Positions 1-6,793 of a stretch of 20,395 nucleotides of DNA are shown here, piece after piece. A program made the position numbers and the translations under genes. Origin of the DNA: Sulfurovum sp. UBA7648 (GTDB lineage: Bacteria > Campylobacterota > Campylobacteria > Campylobacterales > Sulfurovaceae); NCBI GenBank assembly GCA_002483605.1, contig DLIG01000014.1:319-20713 (forward strand), in the 5' to 3' direction. The notes under the pieces are model-generated. The model saw only the letters and a list, made by a program, of their open reading frames with translations. It was not told the DNA's origin and did no database searches. The stretch's first letter is position 1. Each line of letters starts with the position of its first letter.

Positions 1-49
1 AACTAAAAACTAAAAACTAGAAACTAGAAACTAGAAACTAAAAACTAAA
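1..49. repeat. 7-bp tandem repeat array, AACTARA x7
   Basis: Seven consecutive heptamers fill positions 1-49: two AACTAAA, three AACTAGA, two AACTAAA. The C of each unit falls at 3, 10, 17, 24, 31, 38 and 45, so the period is exact. The array starts at the window edge and may extend further. The last unit supplies the TAG stop codon of ridA (47-45), so the repeat lies at the 3' end of that gene. No hairpin is apparent. Function is unknown; heptamer arrays can change copy number by slippage. Confidence 0.9.
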
Positions 50-416
50 TAAATGCTATACACTCTATTTCAACAAGCGCATTCTTTGGCAAGCTCTTGA
101 CTGCAACAGTACTTCGAGCAGGCTTATGGCTACCGAAATGTTCAGCATAGATCTCATTAACTGTCACAAAGTCATCCATATCAGCCAAAAATATAGTGGT
201 TTTGATTACATTATTCATAGAACTGCCGCCTGCTTCAAGTACTGCTTTTAAGTTTTTTAGCACTTGATTTGTTTGGGAAATGATACCGTTGCCCGCCATC
301 TCTCCATTGGACATTAGTCCAATTTGTCCGGATGTATAGATTATGCCGTTATTTTCAATAGCCTGAGAATATGGCCCGATGGCCTGAGGAGCATTTGGTG
401 TAGATATAATATTCAT
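45..416 (-). CDS. ridA: RidA family enamine/imine deaminase
   Basis: This 123-residue protein is the normal length for the RidA/YjgF/UK114 family. Those proteins are cytosolic trimers that hydrolyse reactive enamine/imine intermediates released by PLP enzymes, forming keto acids and ammonia. The family start is visible as NAPQAIGPYSQA (residues 8-19). The substrate-binding arginine is R101 in KPARSTVAV, and the conserved glutamate is E118 in VEIECIA. The ATG at 416 is preceded by an AAGG Shine-Dalgarno sequence that overlaps the stop codon of the upstream lipoprotein gene, so the two are probably co-transcribed. The nearby PLP enzymes MetY and CysK give a sensible context, although those two do not make the classical 2-aminoacrylate in bulk. 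The stop codon lies inside a heptamer repeat array. Confidence 0.95.
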   Translation of the reverse strand: MNIISTPNAPQAIGPYSQAIENNGIIYTSGQIGLMSNGEMAGNGIISQTNQVLKNLKAVLEAGGSSMNNVIKTTIFLADMDDFVTVNEIYAEHFGSHKPARSTVAVKSLPKNALVEIECIAFI

Positions 417-425
417 GTGTTAACC

Positions 426-764
426 TTATTCATTTGATTCAAAAAATACATAATTGCCGGCATAGTCTGAAAATTCAAAATAAACTCTCTTCTCGTCACT
501 ATCTATCTTGCCGTTTAAATTTAAGTCATGATAGCCATATCCGAATCTGTATGGCCTATCTGTATTGCTTTGCGTGCCGCTTGCAGTAGAAAGCTTATCT
601 ATTTTCATAAATCTATGTACTAATTTGTCCCCGGCATACATCTCGAGCACTCCATTGGTACCGGTCCAATTTTGGATAGAACGGCCAATGGTGTTTTGTG
701 TCTCTTGCGTGCAACCTGCCAGCAAAGCTATCATGGATAACACTATTAACGGTTTTGCTTTCAT
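426..764 (-). CDS. Small lipoprotein with a single EF-hand loop
   Basis: This 112-residue protein has a lipoprotein signal peptide. Basic residues are followed by a hydrophobic stretch (about 6-16) and the lipobox LLAGC with the acylated cysteine at C18. The mature part is soluble and should be attached to a membrane facing the periplasm. Residues 80-91 read DLNLNGKIDSDE, which fits every position of a canonical 12-residue calcium-binding EF-hand loop: D1, N3, N5, G6, I8, D9 and E12. Only one loop is present, so it could act alone, as in dockerin-type or excalibur-type proteins, or by dimerising. I do not recognise a named family and no enzymatic motif is visible. The gene is followed 9 nt later by ridA. 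Calcium binding is inferred from the loop alone. Confidence 0.85.
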   Translation of the reverse strand: MKAKPLIVLSMIALLAGCTQETQNTIGRSIQNWTGTNGVLEMYAGDKLVHRFMKIDKLSTASGTQSNTDRPYRFGYGYHDLNLNGKIDSDEKRVYFEFSDYAGNYVFFESNE

Positions 765-798
765 GACAATTGCCTTTATGATTATTTCTTGTAATATT

Positions 799-807
799 AT
801 TTTACCA
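799..807 (-). promoter_or_regulatory. Candidate extended -10 element for the lipoprotein-ridA unit
   Basis: Read on the minus strand the sequence is TGGTAAAAT, an extended -10 hexamer (TG-N-TAAAAT) about 35 nt upstream of the lipoprotein start, in the 80-nt gap after the ThiF-like gene. No good -35 was found. The region is AT-rich, so this is a weak call. Confidence 0.35.
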
Positions 808-844
808 TTTAAAATAGTAATTTAAAATTATTTCGGATATCCAA

Positions 845-1516
845 TCAAGACGGTAAGTTAAATTTTTGTGTCACAAGGTCGCCTGATTCGTCAAAATAGA
901 GATAATATAATTTGTCTCTTGTGACCTTCAAACCTGCCAAATAGCGCAGAGCAATATTTGCTTGCAAAGAAGCTATATGCATCACCATCGGTGCTGCTAT
1001 ACCGCTAGGCACGTGCGGCGGCGTATTGAATGCCGTAAATCTTCCATGTTCAAAAAAACATACCTGTCCTACAAACGCCTCTACGCTGGCATATATCCAA
1101 GGTATGCCTGATTCATTGGAGTATTCATCGATTTGATGTCTTGTATCGAAGTTATCGCTGGCATCAAGGATCAAGTCATATTTTTTACCAAGATGACTAA
1201 ACTCTCCAAAATCCATCACGAGGCCCCCGGTTTTAACAAAAGGATTTTTGGCCTTTATGAGATCACTTGCAATTTTTGATTTATACCTTCCTTCGTCTTT
1301 TAAAGTAAAGGCAATTTGGCGATGGATATTATGCAATGCAATCGTATCAAAATCAACCATATCAATCTCGCCTATGCCGCTAGTCCCAAGTGCCAAAGCC
1401 AGAGATGAACCAAGTCCCCCGCTTCCTATGATTGCTATCTTTTTGGAAGATAAAAGCTCTTGGGTCTCTTTGCCCCAAAGCTGAATTTGTCTATGGAAAT
1501 ATGATTGTGGTGTCAT
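845..1516 (-). CDS. ThiF/MoeB/HesA-type E1-like adenylyltransferase
   Basis: This 223-residue cytosolic protein has the Rossmann-type ATP-binding fold of the E1-like family. Those enzymes adenylate the C-terminal glycine of ubiquitin-like sulfur carriers (ThiS, MoaD) or act on other acceptors. Visible motifs are the nucleotide loop GSGGLG (31-36), NIHRQ (63-67) with the ATP-contacting arginine, and LDASDNFDTR (117-126) with the magnesium-binding aspartate D121. The paired CxxC motifs that bind zinc in MoeB and ThiF are absent, and C153 is the only cysteine. It ends shortly after the adenylation domain, with no rhodanese domain. The ATG has a strong AAGGAG site just after the nitrilase-like gene, so it closes the metX operon. 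No sulfur carrier gene lies beside it, so thiF, moeB and another E1-like role cannot be told apart. Confidence 0.88.
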   Translation of the reverse strand: MTPQSYFHRQIQLWGKETQELLSSKKIAIIGSGGLGSSLALALGTSGIGEIDMVDFDTIALHNIHRQIAFTLKDEGRYKSKIASDLIKAKNPFVKTGGLVMDFGEFSHLGKKYDLILDASDNFDTRHQIDEYSNESGIPWIYASVEAFVGQVCFFEHGRFTAFNTPPHVPSGIAAPMVMHIASLQANIALRYLAGLKVTRDKLYYLYFDESGDLVTQKFNLPS

Positions 1517-1530
1517 GACAACTCCTTTTA

Positions 1531-2331
1531 TTATTGTCTTAATTGTAATGCTTTTTCAAACTGCCAAACCTTACGATGCTCCTGTAGTGATTTTTTATCT
1601 ATCTCTTCAATAAGCATGGATTCTTTGTCTTCTAGCATCATTTCTACCTCTCCGTTCGGGCCTACTAACATACTATCCCCATAAAAACGCCATTTGATAT
1701 CTTTATCATTGTATTCGCCCAAGCGATTTGCCCTAAGAACATAACATCCATATAAAAATGCCTGGGTTTTAATGATCTCTCTCCAGCGATTATGCGAACC
1801 AAAAGTTGATGATGTCGGCAACACTACCAAGTCAACTTTTTTTTCTCGTACATATTCCCAAAGTTTAGAAAAATGCAATTCAAAGCCGGCCATTATCATC
1901 ACCCTAAAGCCGTCAACCGAAAATACCATTGGCGATTTTAGCGGTTTGATATCATTGACAAAAAAGTTTTGCTCATCCCAATGCGGATAAGAAATAAGGA
2001 TTTGCTGCTCGTAATATGCGATCTGCTTAGAAGTGATCTTGGCTACGACTTTTAGATAACGATTTTTTTTACACAGTATAATAGGAGCTACAATGGTCAT
2101 ATCATATGACTTTGCAAGAGATTTCAAAAGTGCTAAATGTTTACCGGTTTGTTCTCTTACCATAGATACGGGCATATTTGCCAATTCTTTGTAGAAATGA
2201 TTTAATATATATTCCCCAAAGACTATAAGTCTAGCGCCTTTGGAGTGGGCATTTTTAAAATAAAAATCCAGCTTTGAGCCATTCATCCCCAGTGTTTGGA
2301 GCTGCAAGGAGGCTACTACTAGAGTTTTCAC
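1531..2331 (-). CDS. Nitrilase-fold (carbon-nitrogen hydrolase) protein, probably catalytically inactive
   Basis: This 266-residue protein has the length and layout of the carbon-nitrogen hydrolase superfamily, whose members use a Glu-Lys-Cys triad. By eye alignment the glutamate is kept (E40 in VFGEYI), as is the second, structural glutamate (E120 in HWDEQNFF). The lysine normally found in a yrKxhL-like segment is replaced by glutamine (Q109 in YYEQQIL). The nucleophilic cysteine of the ICYD motif is replaced by glycine (G149 in MIMAGFEL). The family pattern after the nucleophile, VDLVVLPTSS (166-175), is clear. The start is GTG at 2331, overlapping the xseB stop as GTGA, so translation is coupled. 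The position inside a metX operon suggests a conserved accessory role, possibly binding rather than hydrolysis. Loss of activity is inferred from alignment without a computed profile. Confidence 0.85.
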   Translation of the reverse strand: MKTLVVASLQLQTLGMNGSKLDFYFKNAHSKGARLIVFGEYILNHFYKELANMPVSMVREQTGKHLALLKSLAKSYDMTIVAPIILCKKNRYLKVVAKITSKQIAYYEQQILISYPHWDEQNFFVNDIKPLKSPMVFSVDGFRVMIMAGFELHFSKLWEYVREKKVDLVVLPTSSTFGSHNRWREIIKTQAFLYGCYVLRANRLGEYNDKDIKWRFYGDSMLVGPNGEVEMMLEDKESMLIEEIDKKSLQEHRKVWQFEKALQLRQ

Positions 2332-2531
2332 TCTTTGGCCTTGATACTTTCTTGTTCAATGACAGTTATTTTGGCTTTTGCAAGCTCTAGCATATCTTGA
2401 GCTTCTTTGATAGTTTTTAAACCATCCTCATAAAGCTTTACGCTCTCTTCTAGAGGAATATCTTGACGCATTAATTTTTCTATAATACTTTTGGCATTGG
2501 CTATTTTATCTTCAAAGGTTTCATTTTTCAT
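2328..2531 (-). CDS. xseB: Exodeoxyribonuclease VII small subunit
   Basis: This 67-residue, mostly helical protein matches the exonuclease VII small subunit. It shows the family's opening pattern TFEDKIANAKSIIEKL (5-20) and DIPLEESVKLYEDGL (24-38). XseB binds the large subunit XseA to form a cytosolic nuclease that degrades single-stranded DNA. xseA is not in this window. The ATG overlaps the metX stop by 4 nt (ATGA), and its own stop overlaps the GTG of the next gene by 4 nt. It is therefore translated as part of the metX operon, and its expression is tied to methionine synthesis genes with no obvious functional link. Confidence 0.93.
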   Translation of the reverse strand: MKNETFEDKIANAKSIIEKLMRQDIPLEESVKLYEDGLKTIKEAQDMLELAKAKITVIEQESIKAKE

Positions 2532-3631
2532 TTTTCATCCCCCAGTATGCTTATGATATCGTTTTCAAACTTATCTATCTCAACCAAAAAGGCATCATGT
2601 CCATAATCACTATCCACTTCTATATAATTACACGACTGTTCATTTCGTTTCATCATTTTATATATATGCTCCATCTCTTCGGGAAAAAACAGATAATCAG
2701 AACTGAAACCAAACAGATGAATATTTGCCTTTATGCGCGAGACGGCATCATGAAGTGAATCATACCCGCGCGAAAGACTAAAGGTATTGATGGCTTTGAC
2801 AATATAAAGATAACTTAAAGGATCAAAGTGGCGACTGAAATTTGCAGTATTATACTCCATATATCTCTCTACCTCATATCTGCCAAAAAGTTCAAAAAGC
2901 CCATCCGTGCTCACATAATTGCGGTCAAATTTTTTATCCATAGATTTTGGAGACAAGTATGAAATATGTCCTGCTATTCTGCCGATAGCCAATCCGCTAA
3001 GCCCAACTTCACTAAAAGCATCTTTTGCATAATTGCCATCTTCAAATCTAGGATCACTTCTGATGGCTTCAACAGCAACTTTATTGAAAGCAATTGTCCA
3101 TGGCCGTGTTGCATATGTAGCTGCCATAGAGATGATATGTTCTGCCAAATTTGGATAATCTACTGCAAATTGAAGTGCCTGCATACCGCCCATTGAGCCG
3201 CCGATGATAGCTTTTAAACGATATATACCAAGGCTTGAAAGCAGATGCATTTGAGCTCTGACCATATCTTTTATAGTCACTACAGGAAATTTGAGACGAA
3301 ATGGCTGATGTGACGGATAATTATCACTCATAGGCCCGGTAGTGCCAAAGCAGCTGCCTATAACATTTGAGCAGATCACAAAATATTTGGTAGTATCTAC
3401 TGCTTTACCGTCACCTATAAGCCCATCCCACCAGCCGGCTTTTTTTTCGCCTTCATAGGTGCCTGCAGCATGATGTGATCCGCTTAGAGCGTGGCATACC
3501 AATATTACATTGCTTTTGTCCTCATTGATTTCACCATAAGTTTCATATGCTATGGTATATGGTTCAAGTATACGGCCGCTTTCTAGATAAAGTGGACTGC
3601 TAAAATGTGCTTGCTTGGTAGTTATCTTCAT
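2528..3631 (-). CDS. metX: Homoserine O-acetyltransferase
   Basis: This 367-residue alpha/beta-hydrolase fold enzyme transfers an acetyl group from acetyl-CoA to homoserine, the activation step of methionine synthesis. The nucleophile elbow GGSMGGMQ places the catalytic serine at S146. The acid and histidine are D312 (FSSDYLF) and H345 (DYGHDAF). HALSGSHHAAG (47-57) is a family signature. The length matches bacterial MetX. Acetyl rather than succinyl specificity is inferred from the family and from MetY nearby, which uses O-acetylhomoserine with sulfide. It is the first gene of a four-gene run with xseB, the nitrilase-like gene and the ThiF-like gene. The Shine-Dalgarno site is weak. Its 232-nt upstream gap holds a direct repeat but no convincing promoter. 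Confidence 0.96.
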   Translation of the reverse strand: MKITTKQAHFSSPLYLESGRILEPYTIAYETYGEINEDKSNVILVCHALSGSHHAAGTYEGEKKAGWWDGLIGDGKAVDTTKYFVICSNVIGSCFGTTGPMSDNYPSHQPFRLKFPVVTIKDMVRAQMHLLSSLGIYRLKAIIGGSMGGMQALQFAVDYPNLAEHIISMAATYATRPWTIAFNKVAVEAIRSDPRFEDGNYAKDAFSEVGLSGLAIGRIAGHISYLSPKSMDKKFDRNYVSTDGLFELFGRYEVERYMEYNTANFSRHFDPLSYLYIVKAINTFSLSRGYDSLHDAVSRIKANIHLFGFSSDYLFFPEEMEHIYKMMKRNEQSCNYIEVDSDYGHDAFLVEIDKFENDIISILGDEK

Positions 3632-3764
3632 AAACTGCTTTTTAAAAAATTATTTTTAGTTATTTTATCTTAATTGGACTTTAAAGTTAGTGAAGCTGGT
3701 TTTTGGTTTTTGAAAGAAATGAGATAGTCTTAGCAAATAAAGTAAAAAATCTATAAAATTTTGC

Positions 3765-3790
3765 CATGACAAACTATATTAACATGACAA
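3765..3790. repeat. Direct repeat CATGACAA x2 upstream of metX
   Basis: CATGACAA occurs at 3765-3772 and again at 3783-3790, an 18-nt centre spacing, within the 232-nt gap between cysK and metX (3632-3863). On the minus strand this reads TTGTCATG twice, about 135-160 nt before the metX start. It could be a regulator site, but the same octamer also occurs by chance at gene starts near 766-773 and 1514-1521. The rest of the gap is AT-rich; I see no clear terminator, promoter or riboswitch fold in it. Confidence 0.4.
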
Positions 3791-3863
3791 AATACACATT
3801 CTGCTTTTGTAGGAAAGACAGGAGTTGTGTATTTAATATCAAATATGCAACAAAAAGGTAAAT

Positions 3864-4784
3864 TTACTCATCATAAAGTGCAGTACTTAGATACCTCTCT
3901 CCTGTATCGCATAGTATAGTTACTATAACCTTGCCTCTGTTTTCCGGCCTTGAGGCCACAATTGACGCGGCAAATGTATTTGCTCCTGCCGATATCCCGA
4001 CTAGCAACCCCTCTTCTTTGGCAAGATCTCTGGCTGTAGCAAAAGCATCTTCATTACTTACCGTGATGATCTCATCATAAATAACGGTATTAAGTACCGG
4101 CGGAACAAACCCTGCTCCAATCCCCTGAATAGCATGAGGAGCCGGAGAGCCGCCGCTAAGCACCGGTGAAGCAGTAGGCTCTACAGCTATGACACGAATG
4201 TTTGGATTGAGCTCTTTTAACCTCTCTCCGATACCGGTAATTGTTCCGCCGGTTCCCACCGCAGCTACTACAATATCCACTTTGCCGTTCGTATCCAGCC
4301 ATATCTCCTGTGCAGTTGTGGCGCGATGCACAGCAGGATTACTAGGATTTTCAAATTGTCCCAATATAATAGAGTTTGGCATACTATTATGAAGCTCGTC
4401 TGCTGCAGCAATAGCTCCGCTCATACCTTTTGCAGGATCAGTAAGCACAATAGTTGCGCCAAGAGCCTTTAACAGCTTTTGTCTCTCTATACTCATTGAA
4501 CTGGGCATGGTTAATATTAATTTTAACCCTCTAGCTGCACAAACCGAAGCCAATCCGATACCGGTATTGCCGCTAGTAGGTTCTATAATAGTAGTATCGG
4601 ATGTTATAAGCCCTTTTGCCAGTGCATCATCTATCATGGCAACCCCGATCCTGTCTTTAACAGAATGGGTTGGGTTCATAAACTCACATTTGCCAAGCAC
4701 TATTGTATAATTCAAACTTGCTTTTTTAAGTTTAACCAGCGGAGTATTGCCTACAAGGTCTGTCACATTTTGTGCATATTTCAT
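3864..4784 (-). CDS. cysK: Cysteine synthase (O-acetylserine sulfhydrylase)
   Basis: This 306-residue fold-type II PLP enzyme makes cysteine from O-acetylserine and sulfide in the cytosol. The PLP lysine is K43 in HSVKDRIG. The phosphate and substrate loop PTSGNTGIGLA follows near residue 70, and the glycine-rich VGTGGTITG binds the cofactor phosphate. The sequence MNPTHSVKDR and the length favour CysK/CysM over cystathionine beta-synthase, since no CBS domains follow. The ATG has a strong AAGGAG site that overlaps the TAA of the upstream rrf2 gene, so it is the last gene of metY-rrf2-cysK. CysK versus CysM cannot be settled by eye. Co-regulation by the Rrf2 protein is likely. Confidence 0.95.
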   Translation of the reverse strand: MKYAQNVTDLVGNTPLVKLKKASLNYTIVLGKCEFMNPTHSVKDRIGVAMIDDALAKGLITSDTTIIEPTSGNTGIGLASVCAARGLKLILTMPSSMSIERQKLLKALGATIVLTDPAKGMSGAIAAADELHNSMPNSIILGQFENPSNPAVHRATTAQEIWLDTNGKVDIVVAAVGTGGTITGIGERLKELNPNIRVIAVEPTASPVLSGGSPAPHAIQGIGAGFVPPVLNTVIYDEIITVSNEDAFATARDLAKEEGLLVGISAGANTFAASIVASRPENRGKVIVTILCDTGERYLSTALYDE

Positions 4785-4793
4785 TTCTTCTCC

Positions 4794-5207
4794 TTATATA
4801 TTATAATGCAAAGAAGCGTTGTATCTGTCTTGATACTTTTTAAGATCTACCAAGCTAAGACTTAGCATTGTTGCTATTTCATTTCCGATGTCGTCAAAAA
4901 ATAGATCGAGTATGTGATTATTGCTTTTATCATCTACTACTTTTATCTTATCCTCAAGTGCTATAATAATATCTTTTATCAATATATCCTTAGGCGATTT
5001 AGATAGTAAAAATCCGCCGTTAATTCCTCTAACACTCTTTACTAATCCCGCTTTTTTTAATTTGCCCAATAATTGCTCTAAATAATTTAGAGGTATATCT
5101 GCGCTAATGGCAATTTGACTTGCCTTAAGCGGTATATTATTATCATGTTTCAAAAGCTCATACATGGCACCTAGTCCATATATTCCCTTAGACGATATTA
5201 GTGCCAT
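4794..5207 (-). CDS. Rrf2 family transcriptional regulator, cysteine-free (CymR-like)
   Basis: This 137-residue protein has the winged helix-turn-helix fold of Rrf2 regulators. The N-terminal helices, with ISADIPLNYLEQLLGKLKK at about residues 34-52, are followed by the wing signature GLVKSVRGINGGFLLSK (54-70) and a dimerisation helix. It contains no cysteine, so unlike IscR, NsrR or RsrR it cannot carry a cysteine-ligated iron-sulfur cluster. It resembles the CymR branch, which in Firmicutes works with CysK to sense cysteine status. Its position between metY and cysK supports control of sulfur amino acid genes. The ATG lies 3 nt after the metY stop with only a weak ribosome binding site, which suggests translational coupling. 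The CymR-like partnership is inference. Confidence 0.9.
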   Translation of the reverse strand: MALISSKGIYGLGAMYELLKHDNNIPLKASQIAISADIPLNYLEQLLGKLKKAGLVKSVRGINGGFLLSKSPKDILIKDIIIALEDKIKVVDDKSNNHILDLFFDDIGNEIATMLSLSLVDLKKYQDRYNASLHYNI

Positions 5208-5210
5208 TTT

Positions 5211-6476
5211 TTATGCCATCGCCTGAGCAAGATCATCTATCAGATCTTTTGTATTTTCAAGTCCGATACTGAGCCTGATAGTAGCAGGATTTACTCCGAT
5301 TTTCAAAAGCTCATCACCTGTCATTTGCGAATGTGTCGTGCTTGCAGGATGTACAATAAGGGATTTGCTATCTCCAATATTAACTACAACTCCAAAAAGC
5401 TTGACACTGTCTATGATGCGCTTGGCTTCTTCAAAACTGCCTGCATCAAAGGAGATCAGCCCTGAAGCTTTGCCGTCTTTGAAATATTTTTGAGCTTTAT
5501 CGTGATCTCTGTGGCTTTCCAGTCCTGGATAATTTACAGATTTTACTTTCGGGTGCGATTCTAAGAATTTAGCAACTTCTAATGCATTATCTGAATGTTT
5601 TTCTACTCGAAGGCTCAACGTTTCAAGTCCTTGTATTAGCAGCCATGAATTAAACGGCGCTTGTGATGCTCCTATATCACGAAGCAATGAAAGTCTTATA
5701 CGCAAACAGAAATTTGGCAACGGCACATCCGTATACACAAGTCCGTGATAACTATCATCAGGAGTATTAAAATGGCTATATCTAGATGATGTTTTAAAAA
5801 ATTCATTTAGACCGTCTCTCTCAACTACTATACCGCCTATGGCTGTACCTTGCCCGTTGGTGTATTTGGAAGTAGAATGCACTACGATATCTACACCACA
5901 TGCTATAGGATTAAATAGTGCGGCAGTGGCTACTGTATTGTCACATATAGTCAGTACGCCATGTTCTTTGGCAATTCCTACGATAGTATCTATATCGGCA
6001 ATTGCAATTTGCGGATTCGATAATGATTCAAAATATATTGCTTTTGTCTTATCGTCTATCAATTCTTCTAGATTGGCGGCATCACTGCTTTTAAAAACAC
6101 GCGCTTCAATACCAAAGCGTTTAATAGTATGGGTTAGCAATGTAACCGAACCGCCGTAAAGTTTATCAGATATTACAATGTTATCGCCGGCCTCAGCTAC
6201 ATTGGCTATCGCATAAAAGATAGCGGCTTGTCCTGATGCTGTACAGATTGCAGCTGCTCCGCCCTCCAATTCGGCAAATCTGGCTTCCAATACATCCGTC
6301 GTAGGATTGGTAAGCCTAGTATAAATAGATCCAAGCTCTTTTAATGCAAATAAATTTGCGGCATGTTCGCTGTCTCTAAAGGCATATGCAGTAGTTTGAA
6401 AGATAGGTACACTCATGGTGCCAAAACCTGCTTTTTGATCATATCCGGCATGAAGCGCGATCGTCTCTTTTTCCAT
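5211..6476 (-). CDS. metY: O-acetylhomoserine sulfhydrylase
   Basis: This 421-residue protein belongs to the Cys/Met metabolism PLP enzymes (fold type I). It joins O-acetylhomoserine with sulfide to give homocysteine and acetate. The PLP lysine is K204 in VVHSTSKYTNGQG. Other family blocks are the start IALHAGYDQKAGFGTMSVPI (6-25), YTRLTNPTTDVLE (52-64) and CTASGQAA (78-85). The length, about 420-430 residues, is that of the MetY branch rather than MetB or MetC, which are nearer 390. Together with MetX it forms a direct sulfhydrylation route, which suits an organism with plentiful sulfide. It is first in the metY-rrf2-cysK unit and has a clear upstream promoter. Confidence 0.95.
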   Translation of the reverse strand: MEKETIALHAGYDQKAGFGTMSVPIFQTTAYAFRDSEHAANLFALKELGSIYTRLTNPTTDVLEARFAELEGGAAAICTASGQAAIFYAIANVAEAGDNIVISDKLYGGSVTLLTHTIKRFGIEARVFKSSDAANLEELIDDKTKAIYFESLSNPQIAIADIDTIVGIAKEHGVLTICDNTVATAALFNPIACGVDIVVHSTSKYTNGQGTAIGGIVVERDGLNEFFKTSSRYSHFNTPDDSYHGLVYTDVPLPNFCLRIRLSLLRDIGASQAPFNSWLLIQGLETLSLRVEKHSDNALEVAKFLESHPKVKSVNYPGLESHRDHDKAQKYFKDGKASGLISFDAGSFEEAKRIIDSVKLFGVVVNIGDSKSLIVHPASTTHSQMTGDELLKIGVNPATIRLSIGLENTKDLIDDLAQAMA

Positions 6477-6507
6477 TATGTTTCCTTATATTAAAATATT
6501 TACAGTT

Positions 6508-6536
6508 ACTATATTATAAAAAAAATATAATGTCAA
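6508..6536 (-). promoter_or_regulatory. metY promoter with internal inverted repeat
   Basis: On the minus strand TTGACA (6536-6531) and TATAGT (6513-6508) are separated by exactly 17 nt, a near-consensus sigma70 promoter about 35 nt before the metY ATG. The spacer holds an inverted repeat, ATTATA-N7-TATAAT (6513-6531), that touches both hexamers. A repressor bound there would block RNA polymerase. Autoregulation by the Rrf2 protein encoded two genes on is inference. Confidence 0.75.
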
Positions 6537-6747
6537 GTATTTTTGTATATTTTTTGACTATTTATCGTTTTTAAGGAGTTTATTTAATCTTTAGTAATTT
6601 AGTATAGTTTTATTTTTAATGTTTTTTATTATCATTATATAATTGATTGATATATCATATAATAAAATTGATACTGATGGTTTTTCAAGCATAAAAAACG
6701 AGTGATATTTTGTTATTAAAATGATATGTTTTATTGAAGAAATATCA

Positions 6748-6765
6748 TGCCGCATAAAAACGGCA
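6748..6765. terminator. Weak hairpin downstream of guaB
   Basis: TGCCG-N8-CGGCA forms a 5-bp stem 30-45 nt after the guaB stop. No T-run follows on the minus strand, so it is a poor intrinsic terminator. It is the only GC-containing hairpin I see in the 317-nt gap 6477-6793. The rest of that gap is very AT-rich and holds the metY promoter at one end and a short palindrome TGATATATCA at 6648-6657. Confidence 0.3.
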
Positions 6766-6793
6766 CAATAATAGTTATAGAAAAAAGGAGAAA

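Noticed and set aside
565..825. 86-codon plus-strand frame over the lipoprotein gene
   Set aside because: The opposite strand encodes a lipoprotein with signal peptide, lipobox and ribosome site; this frame is its shadow.
3765..3790. CATGACAA as a regulon-wide operator (also at 19271-19278)
   Set aside because: The octamer also appears at the lipoprotein and thiF-like start codons simply because ATG follows TTGTC; only the pair before metX was kept, at low confidence.
3632..3863. SAM or other riboswitch ahead of metX
   Set aside because: No conserved helices or GC-rich multi-stem fold are visible in the AT-rich gap.
6648..6657. Palindrome TGATATATCA as an operator
   Set aside because: A 10-bp AT palindrome is expected by chance in such AT-rich DNA and is far from the metY promoter.
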